From UBA2402 sp037139735 (GTDB lineage Bacteria > Planctomycetota > Phycisphaerae > Phycisphaerales > UBA1924), in contig JBAXFU010000011.1 in the NCBI GenBank assembly GCA_037139735.1, forward strand, positions 1 to 52,541: a stretch of 52,541 nucleotides of DNA, read 5' to 3'. Of the stretch, positions 34,523 through 43,050 are shown in pieces. The translations under genes were made by a program, and so were the position numbers. Every line of letters begins with the position of its first letter. Within the stretch, counting starts at the first letter, position 1. Below the pieces are notes generated by a model that had not been told where the DNA came from, made no database searches, and saw nothing but the letters and a program-made list of their open reading frames with translations.

Positions 34523-35998
34523 TCAGGCGGCCCGCGAGATGCGGAAGGAGCGGGCGTTGCGGGCCCTGGCGAGGGCCGTCTCGAGCATGGGACGCTCGGC
34601 TTCCTCGTCGACGGCCTGAAGGGCGACGCGAGACTGATCGAACTGGGCGTGGACGGCCATGAAGGCGTCGACGATGACGGGATCGAAGTGGCGGCCGCGT
34701 CCTTCGCTGATGATGGCGACGGCCCGCTCATGGGGCATCGGCGGCTTGTAGACGCGCTTGCTGGTGAGGGCGTCGTAGACGTCGGCGAGGGCCACGATGC
34801 GGGCGGCCAGGGGAATCTCCTCGCCGGAGAGCCGCGAGGGGTAGCCGGTGCCGTCGAACTTCTCGTGGTGGCAGAGGGCGACCTGCACGCTCATGTTGAG
34901 CAGGTCGTCGTCGCCGACGTGCTGGCGGATGGCGATGAGGGTGTCGGCGCCGATGGTGGCGTGCATCTCCATCTGGGTGCGCTCGTCGGCGTCGAGGGGA
35001 CCGGCCTTGAGCAGGATGTGGTCGGGGATGCCGACCTTGCCGATGTCGTGCATCGAGCTGGCGAGCTTGAGGCGATCGATCCACGCACGGTCGATCTCGG
35101 GGTGCTTGGCGACGAGTTGGGCGGCCAGCAGCTCGCAGTAGCGGCAGATGCGCTCGAGGTGGCGGCCGGTGTCGGTGTCGCGATAGTCGGCGAGCTTGGC
35201 GAGGCCGAAGATCAGGCCGTTGCGGATCGCCAGGCCCTGCCGCGTGCGGCGTTCGACCTCGCCCTCGAGCATGCGGTTGAATCGCATGAGCGTCGAGTCG
35301 TAGCCGTTGACGATGAAAGTGAGCCCGACGGCGGTGATGGCCAGCACGAGCAGCACGGCCATGCCCGCGTAGAAGAAGACGTTGTCGGCGAACTGCCGCT
35401 CGGCGTGCATGACGGCCGCCCGCGACTGCGAGGCGACGAACTTGGCGCCGATGTCGCGGTTCTCGAGCACCGCGATGTACGAATCCTCGCCGAGCCAGTC
35501 GGCCTCGCCCACGAGCACGGCGCCGGGCTTGAGCTCCGAGAGGACGGCCGCTTCGCGGCCCGGGAGGAGCGTCACGACGGTCGATTCGAGTTCGCCGGGG
35601 CCGGGCACGATCCTGGGCTTCTGATCGTCGACGCCCTTCTCGCCGCGAGGGATGATCGCCCCGCCCGAGTTGGCGATGATGGCCATGTTGGTGCGGCCGG
35701 GGCGATTGAGGTTCTGCGCGATTCGACGCACGTCCTCCCACGACTTGGTGCCCTCGCGGATCGGCGTGTTCACGACGGCGGCGACCGCGTTGGAGAGGTA
35801 CGTCACCGCGCGGGCGTTCTCGTCGATCACCTGCGTGCGGATCTTGGTGATGATCGCGGCCCGGGTGTACTGCATCGTGCCCCACCAGCCCCACCCCACC
35901 ACCACCGCCTGCAACGCCAGGATCGCGCCGATGAGGCTGCGACGGCTCCGCAGGTGGAAGTACTTCTGGTATGGGTTGTTCGTCTGCGACACGTCCAT
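34523..35998 (-). CDS. Membrane-bound HD-GYP cyclic-di-GMP phosphodiesterase with extracytoplasmic sensor
   Basis: A 491-residue protein. Transmembrane helices at about 22-43 and 207-232 enclose an extracytoplasmic sensor of about 160 residues. The cytoplasmic HD-GYP domain (255-460) has the HD pair His317-Asp318 (SSMHDIGKVGIPD), a helix with HH in CHHEKFDGTGYP and the GYP motif Gly385-Tyr386-Pro387. Such enzymes hydrolyse cyclic di-GMP. No GGDEF cyclase is in the window. It converges with the amidohydrolase gene, with three bases between stops. Confidence 0.92.
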   Translation of the reverse strand: MDVSQTNNPYQKYFHLRSRRSLIGAILALQAVVVGWGWWGTMQYTRAAIITKIRTQVIDENARAVTYLSNAVAAVVNTPIREGTKSWEDVRRIAQNLNRPGRTNMAIIANSGGAIIPRGEKGVDDQKPRIVPGPGELESTVVTLLPGREAAVLSELKPGAVLVGEADWLGEDSYIAVLENRDIGAKFVASQSRAAVMHAERQFADNVFFYAGMAVLLVLAITAVGLTFIVNGYDSTLMRFNRMLEGEVERRTRQGLAIRNGLIFGLAKLADYRDTDTGRHLERICRYCELLAAQLVAKHPEIDRAWIDRLKLASSMHDIGKVGIPDHILLKAGPLDADERTQMEMHATIGADTLIAIRQHVGDDDLLNMSVQVALCHHEKFDGTGYPSRLSGEEIPLAARIVALADVYDALTSKRVYKPPMPHERAVAIISEGRGRHFDPVIVDAFMAVHAQFDQSRVALQAVDEEAERPMLETALARARNARSFRISRAA

Positions 35999-36135
35999 CC
36001 GACATCGGCCCGATTCGGCACCCCGTTGACGCCCTTGGCACGCCCGCGCGGCTCGAGGGCCGTCACAGACGGCACGACGGGATCAAACCGGACCTCCTTG
36101 GCGCGGCGTTCGGGGCGACTTGGCTCCGGACGAAC

Positions 36136-37182
36136 TCAACCCGGGCCGAGAACCCGGGCGGCGAGGGCGTCGGCACGCTTCGCGGCGTCGATCCACGAGG
36201 CGGGATCGATCGGCGCGTGAAGCGGGAGGCGTGTTCCGTCTCGGATGGAAAGCGTCTTGGCGTCGGAATCGGCGAGGAGTTGCTCGCAGCGGGCCGAGAG
36301 AAGGAATGCGGCGAGTTGCTCGGCGCGGGCTCGCTGGGGCGATCCGGCCACGATGCCGACGGTGTTGGGAATGATGATGGCGCCGGTGGCGGGCATGCGG
36401 GGCGCGCCTTCGGGGATGGTCGCGGCGGGGTCTTCCAGTCGGTGCTGCACGGGCCAGCCCCGGTCGCGGGCGACGAGGGCGTCGTCGGAGTCGGTGAGCC
36501 CGACATCGATCTCGGCCCGCGCGAGGGCCTGGACGACCGCGGAGTTGCCGTCGAAGAGTCGCAACCCGTTGTCGCGCATCGCGATCAGCCAGGCCTCGAC
36601 GACCGACTCGCCATGCAAGGAGACGAGGGCGGCCATGTGCATGCGGGTGGTGCCGAACTGCGGACGGGCCATGCCCACGCGGCCCTTGTACCGGGGAAGG
36701 GCCAGGGCGGCAAGGGTTCGGGGCGCGTCCGCATCGGGGCTCGAGCCGGGATGGACGCGAAAGGCGATGACGCGGGTGCGAAGGGCGTGTCCGTACCAAT
36801 GCCCATGGGGGTCGCGGAGGTGCTCGGGCCACGCGCGGCCGAAGTCGGGCGGGGCATACGGGCTGAGCAGGCCCAAGGCGGCAAGTTGCGCGGAGCCGAG
36901 GAGTTCGTTGGACCACCAGACGTCGGCGACCGGGCGGTCGCGTTCGGCGAGGAGCCGCTGCACCAGGCCCGTGGTCTTCGTGGCTTCGGTGTCGGTGACG
37001 AGCCGCACGTCGATGCCCGTCTCTTGCTCGAAGACCTTGACCAGCTCGGCGGCGACGGGGGCGTCGCACGAGGTGTAGAGGGTGACGGAGGGGCGGGAGC
37101 GATCGGAGCATCCGGCCAGTCGCATCGCGGCGACGGACGCGAGCAGGAACCCGAGCAGCCGAAGGACGCGACACGACACCAT
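36136..37182 (-). CDS. Fe(III)-type ABC substrate-binding lipoprotein
   Basis: A 348-residue lipoprotein. The signal sequence LLGFLLASVAAMRLAGC ends in a lipobox with Cys25. The mature part begins VTLYTSCDAPVAAELVKVFEQETGIDVRLV, the start typical of FbpA/FutA iron-binding proteins. It continues through ADVWWSNELLGSAQLAALG and ATGAIIIPNTVGIVAGSP. No cognate permease or ATPase is adjacent; the divergent ABC genes are of another type. It may bind iron or another metal or oxyanion. Start 37182 places the lipobox correctly. Confidence 0.85.
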   Translation of the reverse strand: MVSCRVLRLLGFLLASVAAMRLAGCSDRSRPSVTLYTSCDAPVAAELVKVFEQETGIDVRLVTDTEATKTTGLVQRLLAERDRPVADVWWSNELLGSAQLAALGLLSPYAPPDFGRAWPEHLRDPHGHWYGHALRTRVIAFRVHPGSSPDADAPRTLAALALPRYKGRVGMARPQFGTTRMHMAALVSLHGESVVEAWLIAMRDNGLRLFDGNSAVVQALARAEIDVGLTDSDDALVARDRGWPVQHRLEDPAATIPEGAPRMPATGAIIIPNTVGIVAGSPQRARAEQLAAFLLSARCEQLLADSDAKTLSIRDGTRLPLHAPIDPASWIDAAKRADALAARVLGPG

Positions 37183-37283
37183 GGCTGAGCGTAGCGACCC
37201 CGACGGGTTGGGCGGCGTGCCACGGCGAGCAGCGGGCGAGGCCTTCCCGGGAGAAGCACCGGGAACGAACCGTTCGACGAACA

Positions 37284-37321
37284 TGAGAGAGCGTTCTCAG
37301 CTACAGTGCCTCATCGTGAGC
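37284..37321. promoter_or_regulatory. Palindromic candidate operator between the binding protein and the Zrg-like operon
   Basis: TGAGA-GAGCGT-TCTCA (37284-37299) is an inverted repeat symmetrical at 12 of 16 positions. CTCA-TCG-TGAG (37311-37321) repeats the same half-sites in the opposite arrangement. Both lie between two divergent metal-transport-type genes. A Fur-family repressor is encoded at 46.3 kb, so metal-dependent control is plausible, but the site does not match a classical Fur box. Confidence 0.4.
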
Positions 37322-37978
37322 ACGACGACGTCGACGCCAGCCCTCGACATTCATGGTCTTTGCTTCCGCTATGAAAACGGGAAGGGGGGTTTTTCCCTTC
37401 GTCTGGATTCGCTGCGGCTGGAGCGAGGCGAACAGATACTGCTTCGGGCCGGAAGCGGGAAGGGCAAGAGCACGCTGCTCAACCTGATCGCCGGGCTGAT
37501 GGAACCCGCCGAGGGACGGGTGCTGGTGGCGGGGCAGGCGATTCACGCCCTGCGGGGCGCGGCGCGGGATCGGTTCCGCGGGCGGACGATCGGGATGATC
37601 TTCCAGACCTTCAACCTGCTGCAGGGGTTCAGCGCGCTCGAGAACGTCGAGGCCGCGTTGCTCTTCGCGGGAGAAGGCGGCGAGGAGCAGCGGCGGCGGG
37701 CCACCGAGCTGCTCAGGCGTCTGGGCATCGAGCGGCTGGAATCGCCGGTCGAGCGACTGAGCGTCGGACAGCAGCAGCGGGTGGCGGTGGCGAGGGCGGT
37801 GGCGTGCACGCCGGCGCTGGTGCTGGCGGACGAGCCGACGGCGAGCCTTGATCCGGGGAACGCGGCGCGGGCGATGGAGTTGATCCAGGCCACGTGCCGC
37901 GAACGCGGCGCGGCGCTGCTGTGCGTGAGCCACGACCCGGCGATGTGGAATCGCTTCTCGCGGGTGCAGGATCTCTGA
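37316..37978 (+). CDS. LolD/MacB-type ABC ATPase of a Zrg-like metal transport system
   Basis: A 220-residue ATPase. Walker A reads AGSGKGKST, the Q-loop IFQTFNLLQGF is typical of the LolD/FtsE group, the signature is LSVGQQQRVAVARA, Walker B is LVLADEPTASLD, and SHD is the switch. It pairs with the FtsX-type permease 18 bases downstream. The GTG start at 37316 was chosen because ATG 37283 overlaps the palindrome and adds 11 uncharacteristic residues. With the permease and the DUF3299 protein the layout resembles the zinc-regulated zrg transport genes of Vibrio. Confidence 0.88.
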   Translation: MSTTTSTPALDIHGLCFRYENGKGGFSLRLDSLRLERGEQILLRAGSGKGKSTLLNLIAGLMEPAEGRVLVAGQAIHALRGAARDRFRGRTIGMIFQTFNLLQGFSALENVEAALLFAGEGGEEQRRRATELLRRLGIERLESPVERLSVGQQQRVAVARAVACTPALVLADEPTASLDPGNAARAMELIQATCRERGAALLCVSHDPAMWNRFSRVQDL

Positions 37979-37996
37979 GCCGGAGGAAGGCGACCC

Positions 37997-39397
37997 ATGA
38001 CCGACTGGACGATCATTCTCCGATCCCTCTCCTCGCGGCTCTTTTCGACGGCGACAACGGTCTTCACGGTGGCGGTGCCGGTGGCGTTGCTGCTGGTGCT
38101 GCTGACGATGCGGGAGTCGGGCCGCAAGGCCTTCGAGCGGGGCAGCGGCGACATGCACATGCTGGTGACGGCGGAGGACAGCTCGCTGGTGGCGGTGCTC
38201 AACGGCATCTTCTACGCGAATCCGCCACGGCGGCCGATCCCGCTGGCCCGCTACGAGCAACTCGCGAAGCAAGCCCCGTGGGCGTATGCCGTGCCGATCC
38301 AGCAGGGCGACAGCTATCTGGGGCACCCTGTGCTGGCGACCACGCAGGAGTTCTTCACCAAGTTCCGGCCCAACGCGGGAGAGCCCTGGGCCCTTCGAGA
38401 GGGCCGGTTCTTCGAGGGGAACTTCGAGGTGGTGGTCGGCGCGGAAGCCGCGTCGCGAGCCAGATTGCGGCTGGGCGACAAGATCCACCTGACGCACGGC
38501 ACGGGCATGTCCCGCGGCGTGGGCGGCGTCGGCCATGTGCACGACGAGTTCACCTACACCGTGGTGGGCATCCTCAGGCCCACAGGAGGCAGCCACGACC
38601 GAGCCTTGGTGACCAGCCTGGAAAGCGGCTGGCTCATTCACGCGTTGGACCGCATCGAACAAGAGCACGGCAAGGAACAGGGCAAGGAACAGGGCAAGGC
38701 ACAGGGCAAGGAGCAGGGCGGCGAGGCGGCGGGTCACGATCACGACCATGACCATGACCATGACCATGACCACGATCATGATCACGCCGCGGGAGCGCCC
38801 CCGATCACGCCCGCCGACCTGAAGGATGAAGACCGCAAGATCACGGGCGTCTACCTGCGGCTGGTGACGCGAGAGGGGTCAGACACTCCGGCGAACCTGC
38901 AGCAGGTCTTCGACCAACTCCGCCGAGACACGACGATCAACGTGGCCGCGCCGTTTGCCGAGATCCGCAAGCTCGACCTGATCGTCGGCAACGTCAACCG
39001 CCTCTTTGTCGCCGTCGCGGTCGCGGTGCTGATCGGCAGCGGCGTGGCGATCATGCTGGCCCTGTACAACTCGATGGACCTTCGTCGGCGGCAGATCGCG
39101 GTGCTTCGCGTGCTGGGGGCCAGCGGATGGCGGATCTTCGGCCTGGTCGTCACCGAATCGACCCTGATCGGCATCATGGGAGCCGCGGCGGGCATCGTGC
39201 TCGGCTGGGCCGGCTCGCACGTGGCGGCGATGCTCATGAAGGATCAGTTGGGGCTGGTGGTGCGACCCGAACTCACGCCGGCGTTTCTGGTGCTGGTGAC
39301 GGTGGGCACGGTGCTCCTGTCGATGCTGGCGGGGGTCATTCCGGCGATCAAGGCGTACCGCACCAGCGTGTGCGATCACCTCAGGCCCATCGGCTAA
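37997..39397 (+). CDS. FtsX-like permease with extracytoplasmic His-Asp metal-binding tract
   Basis: A 466-residue permease with four hydrophobic segments: about 17-37, 335-356, 383-402 and 430-450. This is the FtsX/MacB topology, with a large periplasmic domain between helices 1 and 2. At 223-240 that domain has a GKEQ repeat, followed at 247-263 by nine His alternating with eight Asp. Further His residues sit at 164, 167, 180 and 182. Such tracts bind Zn2+, Ni2+ or Cu2+. The permease core includes LYNSMDLRRRQIAVLRVLGASGWRIFG. It is the membrane partner of the preceding ATPase. Confidence 0.88.
   Translation: MTDWTIILRSLSSRLFSTATTVFTVAVPVALLLVLLTMRESGRKAFERGSGDMHMLVTAEDSSLVAVLNGIFYANPPRRPIPLARYEQLAKQAPWAYAVPIQQGDSYLGHPVLATTQEFFTKFRPNAGEPWALREGRFFEGNFEVVVGAEAASRARLRLGDKIHLTHGTGMSRGVGGVGHVHDEFTYTVVGILRPTGGSHDRALVTSLESGWLIHALDRIEQEHGKEQGKEQGKAQGKEQGGEAAGHDHDHDHDHDHDHDHDHAAGAPPITPADLKDEDRKITGVYLRLVTREGSDTPANLQQVFDQLRRDTTINVAAPFAEIRKLDLIVGNVNRLFVAVAVAVLIGSGVAIMLALYNSMDLRRRQIAVLRVLGASGWRIFGLVVTESTLIGIMGAAAGIVLGWAGSHVAAMLMKDQLGLVVRPELTPAFLVLVTVGTVLLSMLAGVIPAIKAYRTSVCDHLRPIG
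38669..38716 (+). repeat. 12-bp tandem array inside the permease gene, four copies
   Basis: Four units based on GGCAAGGAACAG encode a Gly-Lys-Glu/Ala-Gln linker immediately before the His-Asp tract. The His-Asp tract itself (38737-38787) is a run of six-base CAYGAY repeats. Confidence 0.85.
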
Positions 39398-39410
39398 GCC
39401 CCCCCCGGAT

Positions 39411-39470
39411 CTCTCGCCACGCGGTTGGCGGATCTGGCCACGCGGGGGCGGATCTGGCCACGCGGGGGCG
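39411..39470. repeat. 20-bp tandem repeat, two exact copies and one degenerate
   Basis: Exact copies at 39431-39450 and 39451-39470, and a diverged copy at 39411-39430. They share TGGCCACGCGGGGGCG. The repeat lies between the permease stop and the DUF3299 gene. Confidence 0.85.
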
Positions 39471-39541
39471 TCTGCGTGCGAACGATGGGAGAGGACGGCG
39501 TCGTCGATGGGCGGCGGGGGTCGCGGCCCAAGGAGTCTTGC

Positions 39542-40477
39542 ATGCGGGCATTCTGGATCGTGCTGCTGATCTTGGTGGTGGGCGGCGTGGCGTTCAGCCT
39601 TTCGGCGCTGATGGGCGGGGCGTCTGCGCCGGTGGCCCCACAGACGCCGCCGCCGCCGCGAGCGGAGCCGCGGACGCCCACCGAGGCTTCGACCCCGGCG
39701 ACGACTGCGGTCGAACCAGCCAAGCCGGTCCTGCCTGCGACATCGCCCGCAACAGGGGCCGCAACACCGGCCGAGCCGCCGGCGGCCGCGCCGACGCCGC
39801 CCCTGAGTGCGTCGCCCGTTGCGTCACCGGTTTCGGTGCCGGTCGAGGCTTCGGCGACAACACCCGTGCCGGCGGCGAAGACGGCGCCCGTGGCCTCGCC
39901 CGCACCTGCAACGCCTGCAGCGGCGGCGTCTGCAGCGGACGCCACGCCGGGGGCGGAGGCCGTCGGCAAGATCGGCGCGTATGAGGTGATGGCGGGCAAG
40001 GTGGAGCGTCGGGCGGACGGCACGACGGTGCTGGACGAACGCTTCACGGTGAAGGGGGAGGGCACGCTGGAGAAGCCCTACGAGGTGACGTGGGAGTTGC
40101 TCACGAGCGTGGACCAGGACTTCGACCCGCACGCGGGCAAGAAGCGGATTCCGCAGCGGATCGCCTTCTTGCACGAGAAGTACGTGAAGCTGGGCGGGTA
40201 CATCGCCTTCCCGATGAACATGCAGCAGCCGCGTGAGTTGCTGTTGATGCTGAACCAGTGGGACGGGTGCTGCATCGGGGTGCCGCCGACGCCCTACGAC
40301 GCGATCGAGGCGTCGCTGAACAAGACGGTGACGGGCGACGACCGCTTCGCGACGGTGGGCGGGGTGGTCGGAAAGATGGGGATCAAGCCGTACGTGGTGG
40401 GCGACTGGCTGGTGGGCCTGTACACGATGGAGTTGGGCGACTTCAAGCCCTCGTTCGGGGACGGTGGCGGGACGTGA
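39542..40477 (+). CDS. Membrane-anchored DUF3299 protein of the Zrg-like system
   Basis: A 311-residue protein. An N-terminal hydrophobic anchor (FWIVLLILVVGGVAFSLSALM) is followed by a Pro/Ala/Thr-rich linker to about 140. The C-terminal domain contains RIAFLHEKYVKLGGYIAFPMN and LMLNQWDGCCIGVPPTPYDAIEASL. The Cys-containing motif and the downstream MGIKPYVVGDWLVGLYTMEL match DUF3299. In proteobacteria DUF3299 genes commonly sit beside a LolD-type ATPase and an FtsX permease linked to zinc, as here. AAGGAG lies six bases before the ATG. The biochemical role is unknown; a periplasmic metal-related function is inferred. Confidence 0.78.
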   Translation: MRAFWIVLLILVVGGVAFSLSALMGGASAPVAPQTPPPPRAEPRTPTEASTPATTAVEPAKPVLPATSPATGAATPAEPPAAAPTPPLSASPVASPVSVPVEASATTPVPAAKTAPVASPAPATPAAAASAADATPGAEAVGKIGAYEVMAGKVERRADGTTVLDERFTVKGEGTLEKPYEVTWELLTSVDQDFDPHAGKKRIPQRIAFLHEKYVKLGGYIAFPMNMQQPRELLLMLNQWDGCCIGVPPTPYDAIEASLNKTVTGDDRFATVGGVVGKMGIKPYVVGDWLVGLYTMELGDFKPSFGDGGGT

Positions 40478-40500
40478 GCTCGGACGCGGGCGAATGCGGC

Positions 40501-41019
40501 ATGTCGACGGCGATGCTGACCTCGCCCGTGGGCGTGATTCGGCTGTGGAGCAACGGCGAGGCGATCACGCGGCTAGATCTGCTGGACGAGCCGCCGGGCG
40601 AATCGCCGGGCGAATCGCCGGGCGGGCTGGACGAATCACTGCGCGGGCCGGGAACGTCGTGCCCGGTGCTGGCGTGGGCGAGGCGAGAGCTCGAGGCGTA
40701 CTTCGCGGGGGCGTGCGGGCGTTTCACGGTGCCGGTGGCGGGCGAGGGGACGCCCTTTGCGAGGCGGGTGTGGGAGGAGTTGCGGGCGATTCCGCACGGA
40801 ACGACGATCAGCTACGGGGCGTTGGCCGAGCGGGTGGGCGTGCGGGGCGGGGCGAGGGCGGTCGGGGCGGCGAATGGTCGGAATCCGGTGCCGATTCTGG
40901 TGCCGTGCCACCGGGTGATCGGGGCGGACGGATCGGCGACGGGGTATTCGGGCGGGGTGTGGAGGAAGCGGGTGCTGCTGGAGCTTGAGGGGGTGGGGAC
41001 GGGGGCGTGGGGAGGGTGA
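40501..41019 (+). CDS. ogt: Methylated-DNA--protein-cysteine methyltransferase
   Basis: A 172-residue DNA repair protein that moves the methyl group of O6-methylguanine to its own cysteine. The active-site motif PVPILVPCHRVIG lies in the C-terminal domain, after ISYGALAERVG (the helix-turn-helix region) and GARAVGAANGRNP. The N-terminus MLTSPVGVIRLWSNGEAITRL matches the family. A 12-base repeat at 40596-40619 encodes Gly-Glu-Ser-Pro twice in a loop. GTG 40474, in a GTGA overlap with the DUF3299 stop, is an alternative start. Confidence 0.93.
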   Translation: MSTAMLTSPVGVIRLWSNGEAITRLDLLDEPPGESPGESPGGLDESLRGPGTSCPVLAWARRELEAYFAGACGRFTVPVAGEGTPFARRVWEELRAIPHGTTISYGALAERVGVRGGARAVGAANGRNPVPILVPCHRVIGADGSATGYSGGVWRKRVLLELEGVGTGAWGG

Positions 41020-41059
41020 TCGCGTCGGGGCGGGGGTGGTCCATACGCTTGGGCCGACC

Positions 41060-43018
41060 ATGTCAGAGCGATCCCTCCAGAACGATCCGGCGAGTCGGGA
41101 CTACACGCCCGGGGCAGCGGTGATTTCGTCGGGGGAGCCGCCGCCGCCGCCGCCGCAGGGTCCGATGCTCTTCGAGGTGGCGTGGGAGGTGTGCAACCAG
41201 GTCGGGGGCATTTATCAGGTGCTTCGGAGCAAGGCGCCGCTGATGGTGCAGCGGTGGGCGGATCGGTATTGCCTGATCGGGCCGTACGACGCGAAGGCGG
41301 CGGCGGTGGAGTTCGAGGAGGTCAAGCCGCCGGCATGGATCGCGAAGGTGATCGCGACGCTGCGCGAGCAGGGGCTGGTGGTGCGGTACGGACGGTGGAT
41401 GGTGCCGGGGCGGCCTCGGGTGATGCTGATCGAGCACTGGCAGGGGCACGAGCGGCTCAACGAGGCGAAGTACCGGTATTGGGATCATCACCGCATCGAA
41501 CTGCCGTCGCAGGACGGGCTGATCGACCCGGTGGTGACGTTCGCGGACGCGACGACGCGGCTGCTGCAGGCGTTGGCGGAGCACCGGACGGCGTACGCGA
41601 AGCAGAACTGGTCGAGCGCGGCGGCGCCGATCGTGGCGCACTTCCACGAGTGGATGGGGGGCCTGGCGATTCCCGAGGTGCGGCGGCGGAAGCTGCCGGT
41701 GTCGATCGTCTTCACGACGCACGCGACGATCCTGGGGCGTTACATCGCCAGTTCTCGCGACAACTTCTACGACATCCTGCAGTACCTCGACGACGGCGTC
41801 GAGGCCAAGCGGTTCAACATCACGGCGCAGCACGCCATCGAGCGGGCGTGCGCCCACGGCTCGCACGTCTTCACGACGGTGTCGTCGATCACGGCCGAGG
41901 AGTGCGCGTGCCTGCTGGGCCGTCCGGTCGACGTGGTGGTTCCCAACGGGCTCACGATCGGCCTGTACAACGCGGGGCACGACCAGCAGCGGCTGCACGG
42001 CGAGTACAAGGAGCAGCTCCACCGCTTCGCGATGGGTCACTTCTTCCCGTCGTACTCGTTCGACCTGGACCGGACGCTCTACTTCTTCAGTTCGGGGCGA
42101 TACGAGCCCAGGAACAAGGGCTTTGACCTGTGCCTCGAGTCGATGGCGAGGCTGAACGCCGAGCTCAAGAGCGCGAACCTGGGCAAGACGGTGGTCTTCT
42201 TCCTCGTGTCGCGCCGGCCGACCAAGAGCATCAACCCCTTGGCGATGGAGAAGCGAGGGGTGCTCAACGAGCTGGCGGAAGTGTGCCAGAAGATCACCGA
42301 AGGCGTGGGGCAGCGGCTCTTCGCGCGTGCCGCGGCGGGCGGGCGGCTGCACCTTGACGACCTGATCGACGAGTATTGGATGCTGCGGTATCGCCGGGCG
42401 CAGACCGCGCTCAAGCAGCATTGCCTGCCGATGGCGGTGACGCACATCCTCGAGGACGACCAGAACGATCCGGTGCTGAACCAGATCCGGTACCTGGGGC
42501 TGATCAACCACGAGCACGATCCGGTGAAGGTGGTGTATTCGCCCGACTTCATCACGCCGACGAACCGGCTGTGGGGCATCGAGTACGACCAGTTCGTGCG
42601 CGGGTGTCACCTTGGGCTCTTCCCGTCGGCGTACGAGCCGTGGGGCTACACGCCCCTCGAGTGCGCGGCGATGGGCGTGCCGAGCGTGAGCAGCGACCTG
42701 GCGGGCTTCGGGCGGTACGTGCTCGAGACCGACCCCGGGAGCGAGTCGCACGGGTTGGCGGTGCTCAAGCGTCGCGGACGCTCGTTCAACGACGCGGCGC
42801 ACGACCTGACGCAGCACATGCTGCGATTCTGCCGGCAGGAGCGGCGCGACCGCATCGCCTTGCGCAACGAGGTGGACCGCCGCTCGTGGGAGTTCGACTG
42901 GTCGCGGCTGGGCCGGGCGTATCACGCGGCGCACGACCTGGCGCTGGGCCGCTTCGCGGCCGAGCATGGGGGCGAGGGCGTGGCGATGTTCTCGGCGTCG
43001 GGCACGGCGATGCGTTGA
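41060..43018 (+). CDS. Eukaryote-type (GT3) glycogen synthase
   Basis: A 652-residue GT-B enzyme close in layout to yeast and animal glycogen synthase. After a Pro-rich lead, FEVAWEVCNQVGGIYQVLRSKA is the GT3 N-terminal motif. HFHEWMGG, VFTTHATILGRYIAS and VSSITAEECACLLGR follow. The donor-site motif LFPSAYEPWGYTPLECAAMGVPS (EX7E) is near residue 525. GT3 enzymes use UDP-glucose, unlike the bacterial GT5 enzyme. GT3 synthases are known in some planctomycetes and Bacteroidetes. No branching enzyme or phosphorylase is adjacent. Confidence 0.92.
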   Translation: MSERSLQNDPASRDYTPGAAVISSGEPPPPPPQGPMLFEVAWEVCNQVGGIYQVLRSKAPLMVQRWADRYCLIGPYDAKAAAVEFEEVKPPAWIAKVIATLREQGLVVRYGRWMVPGRPRVMLIEHWQGHERLNEAKYRYWDHHRIELPSQDGLIDPVVTFADATTRLLQALAEHRTAYAKQNWSSAAAPIVAHFHEWMGGLAIPEVRRRKLPVSIVFTTHATILGRYIASSRDNFYDILQYLDDGVEAKRFNITAQHAIERACAHGSHVFTTVSSITAEECACLLGRPVDVVVPNGLTIGLYNAGHDQQRLHGEYKEQLHRFAMGHFFPSYSFDLDRTLYFFSSGRYEPRNKGFDLCLESMARLNAELKSANLGKTVVFFLVSRRPTKSINPLAMEKRGVLNELAEVCQKITEGVGQRLFARAAAGGRLHLDDLIDEYWMLRYRRAQTALKQHCLPMAVTHILEDDQNDPVLNQIRYLGLINHEHDPVKVVYSPDFITPTNRLWGIEYDQFVRGCHLGLFPSAYEPWGYTPLECAAMGVPSVSSDLAGFGRYVLETDPGSESHGLAVLKRRGRSFNDAAHDLTQHMLRFCRQERRDRIALRNEVDRRSWEFDWSRLGRAYHAAHDLALGRFAAEHGGEGVAMFSASGTAMR

Positions 43019-43050
43019 GCGCGGGCCTCGACGACGACTACCCTCGGCTC

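Noticed and set aside
38737..38787. His-Asp tract as a sequencing or assembly artefact
   Set aside because: Codons are mixed (CAC/CAT, GAC/GAT), the frame is kept, and the location in a periplasmic loop makes functional sense.
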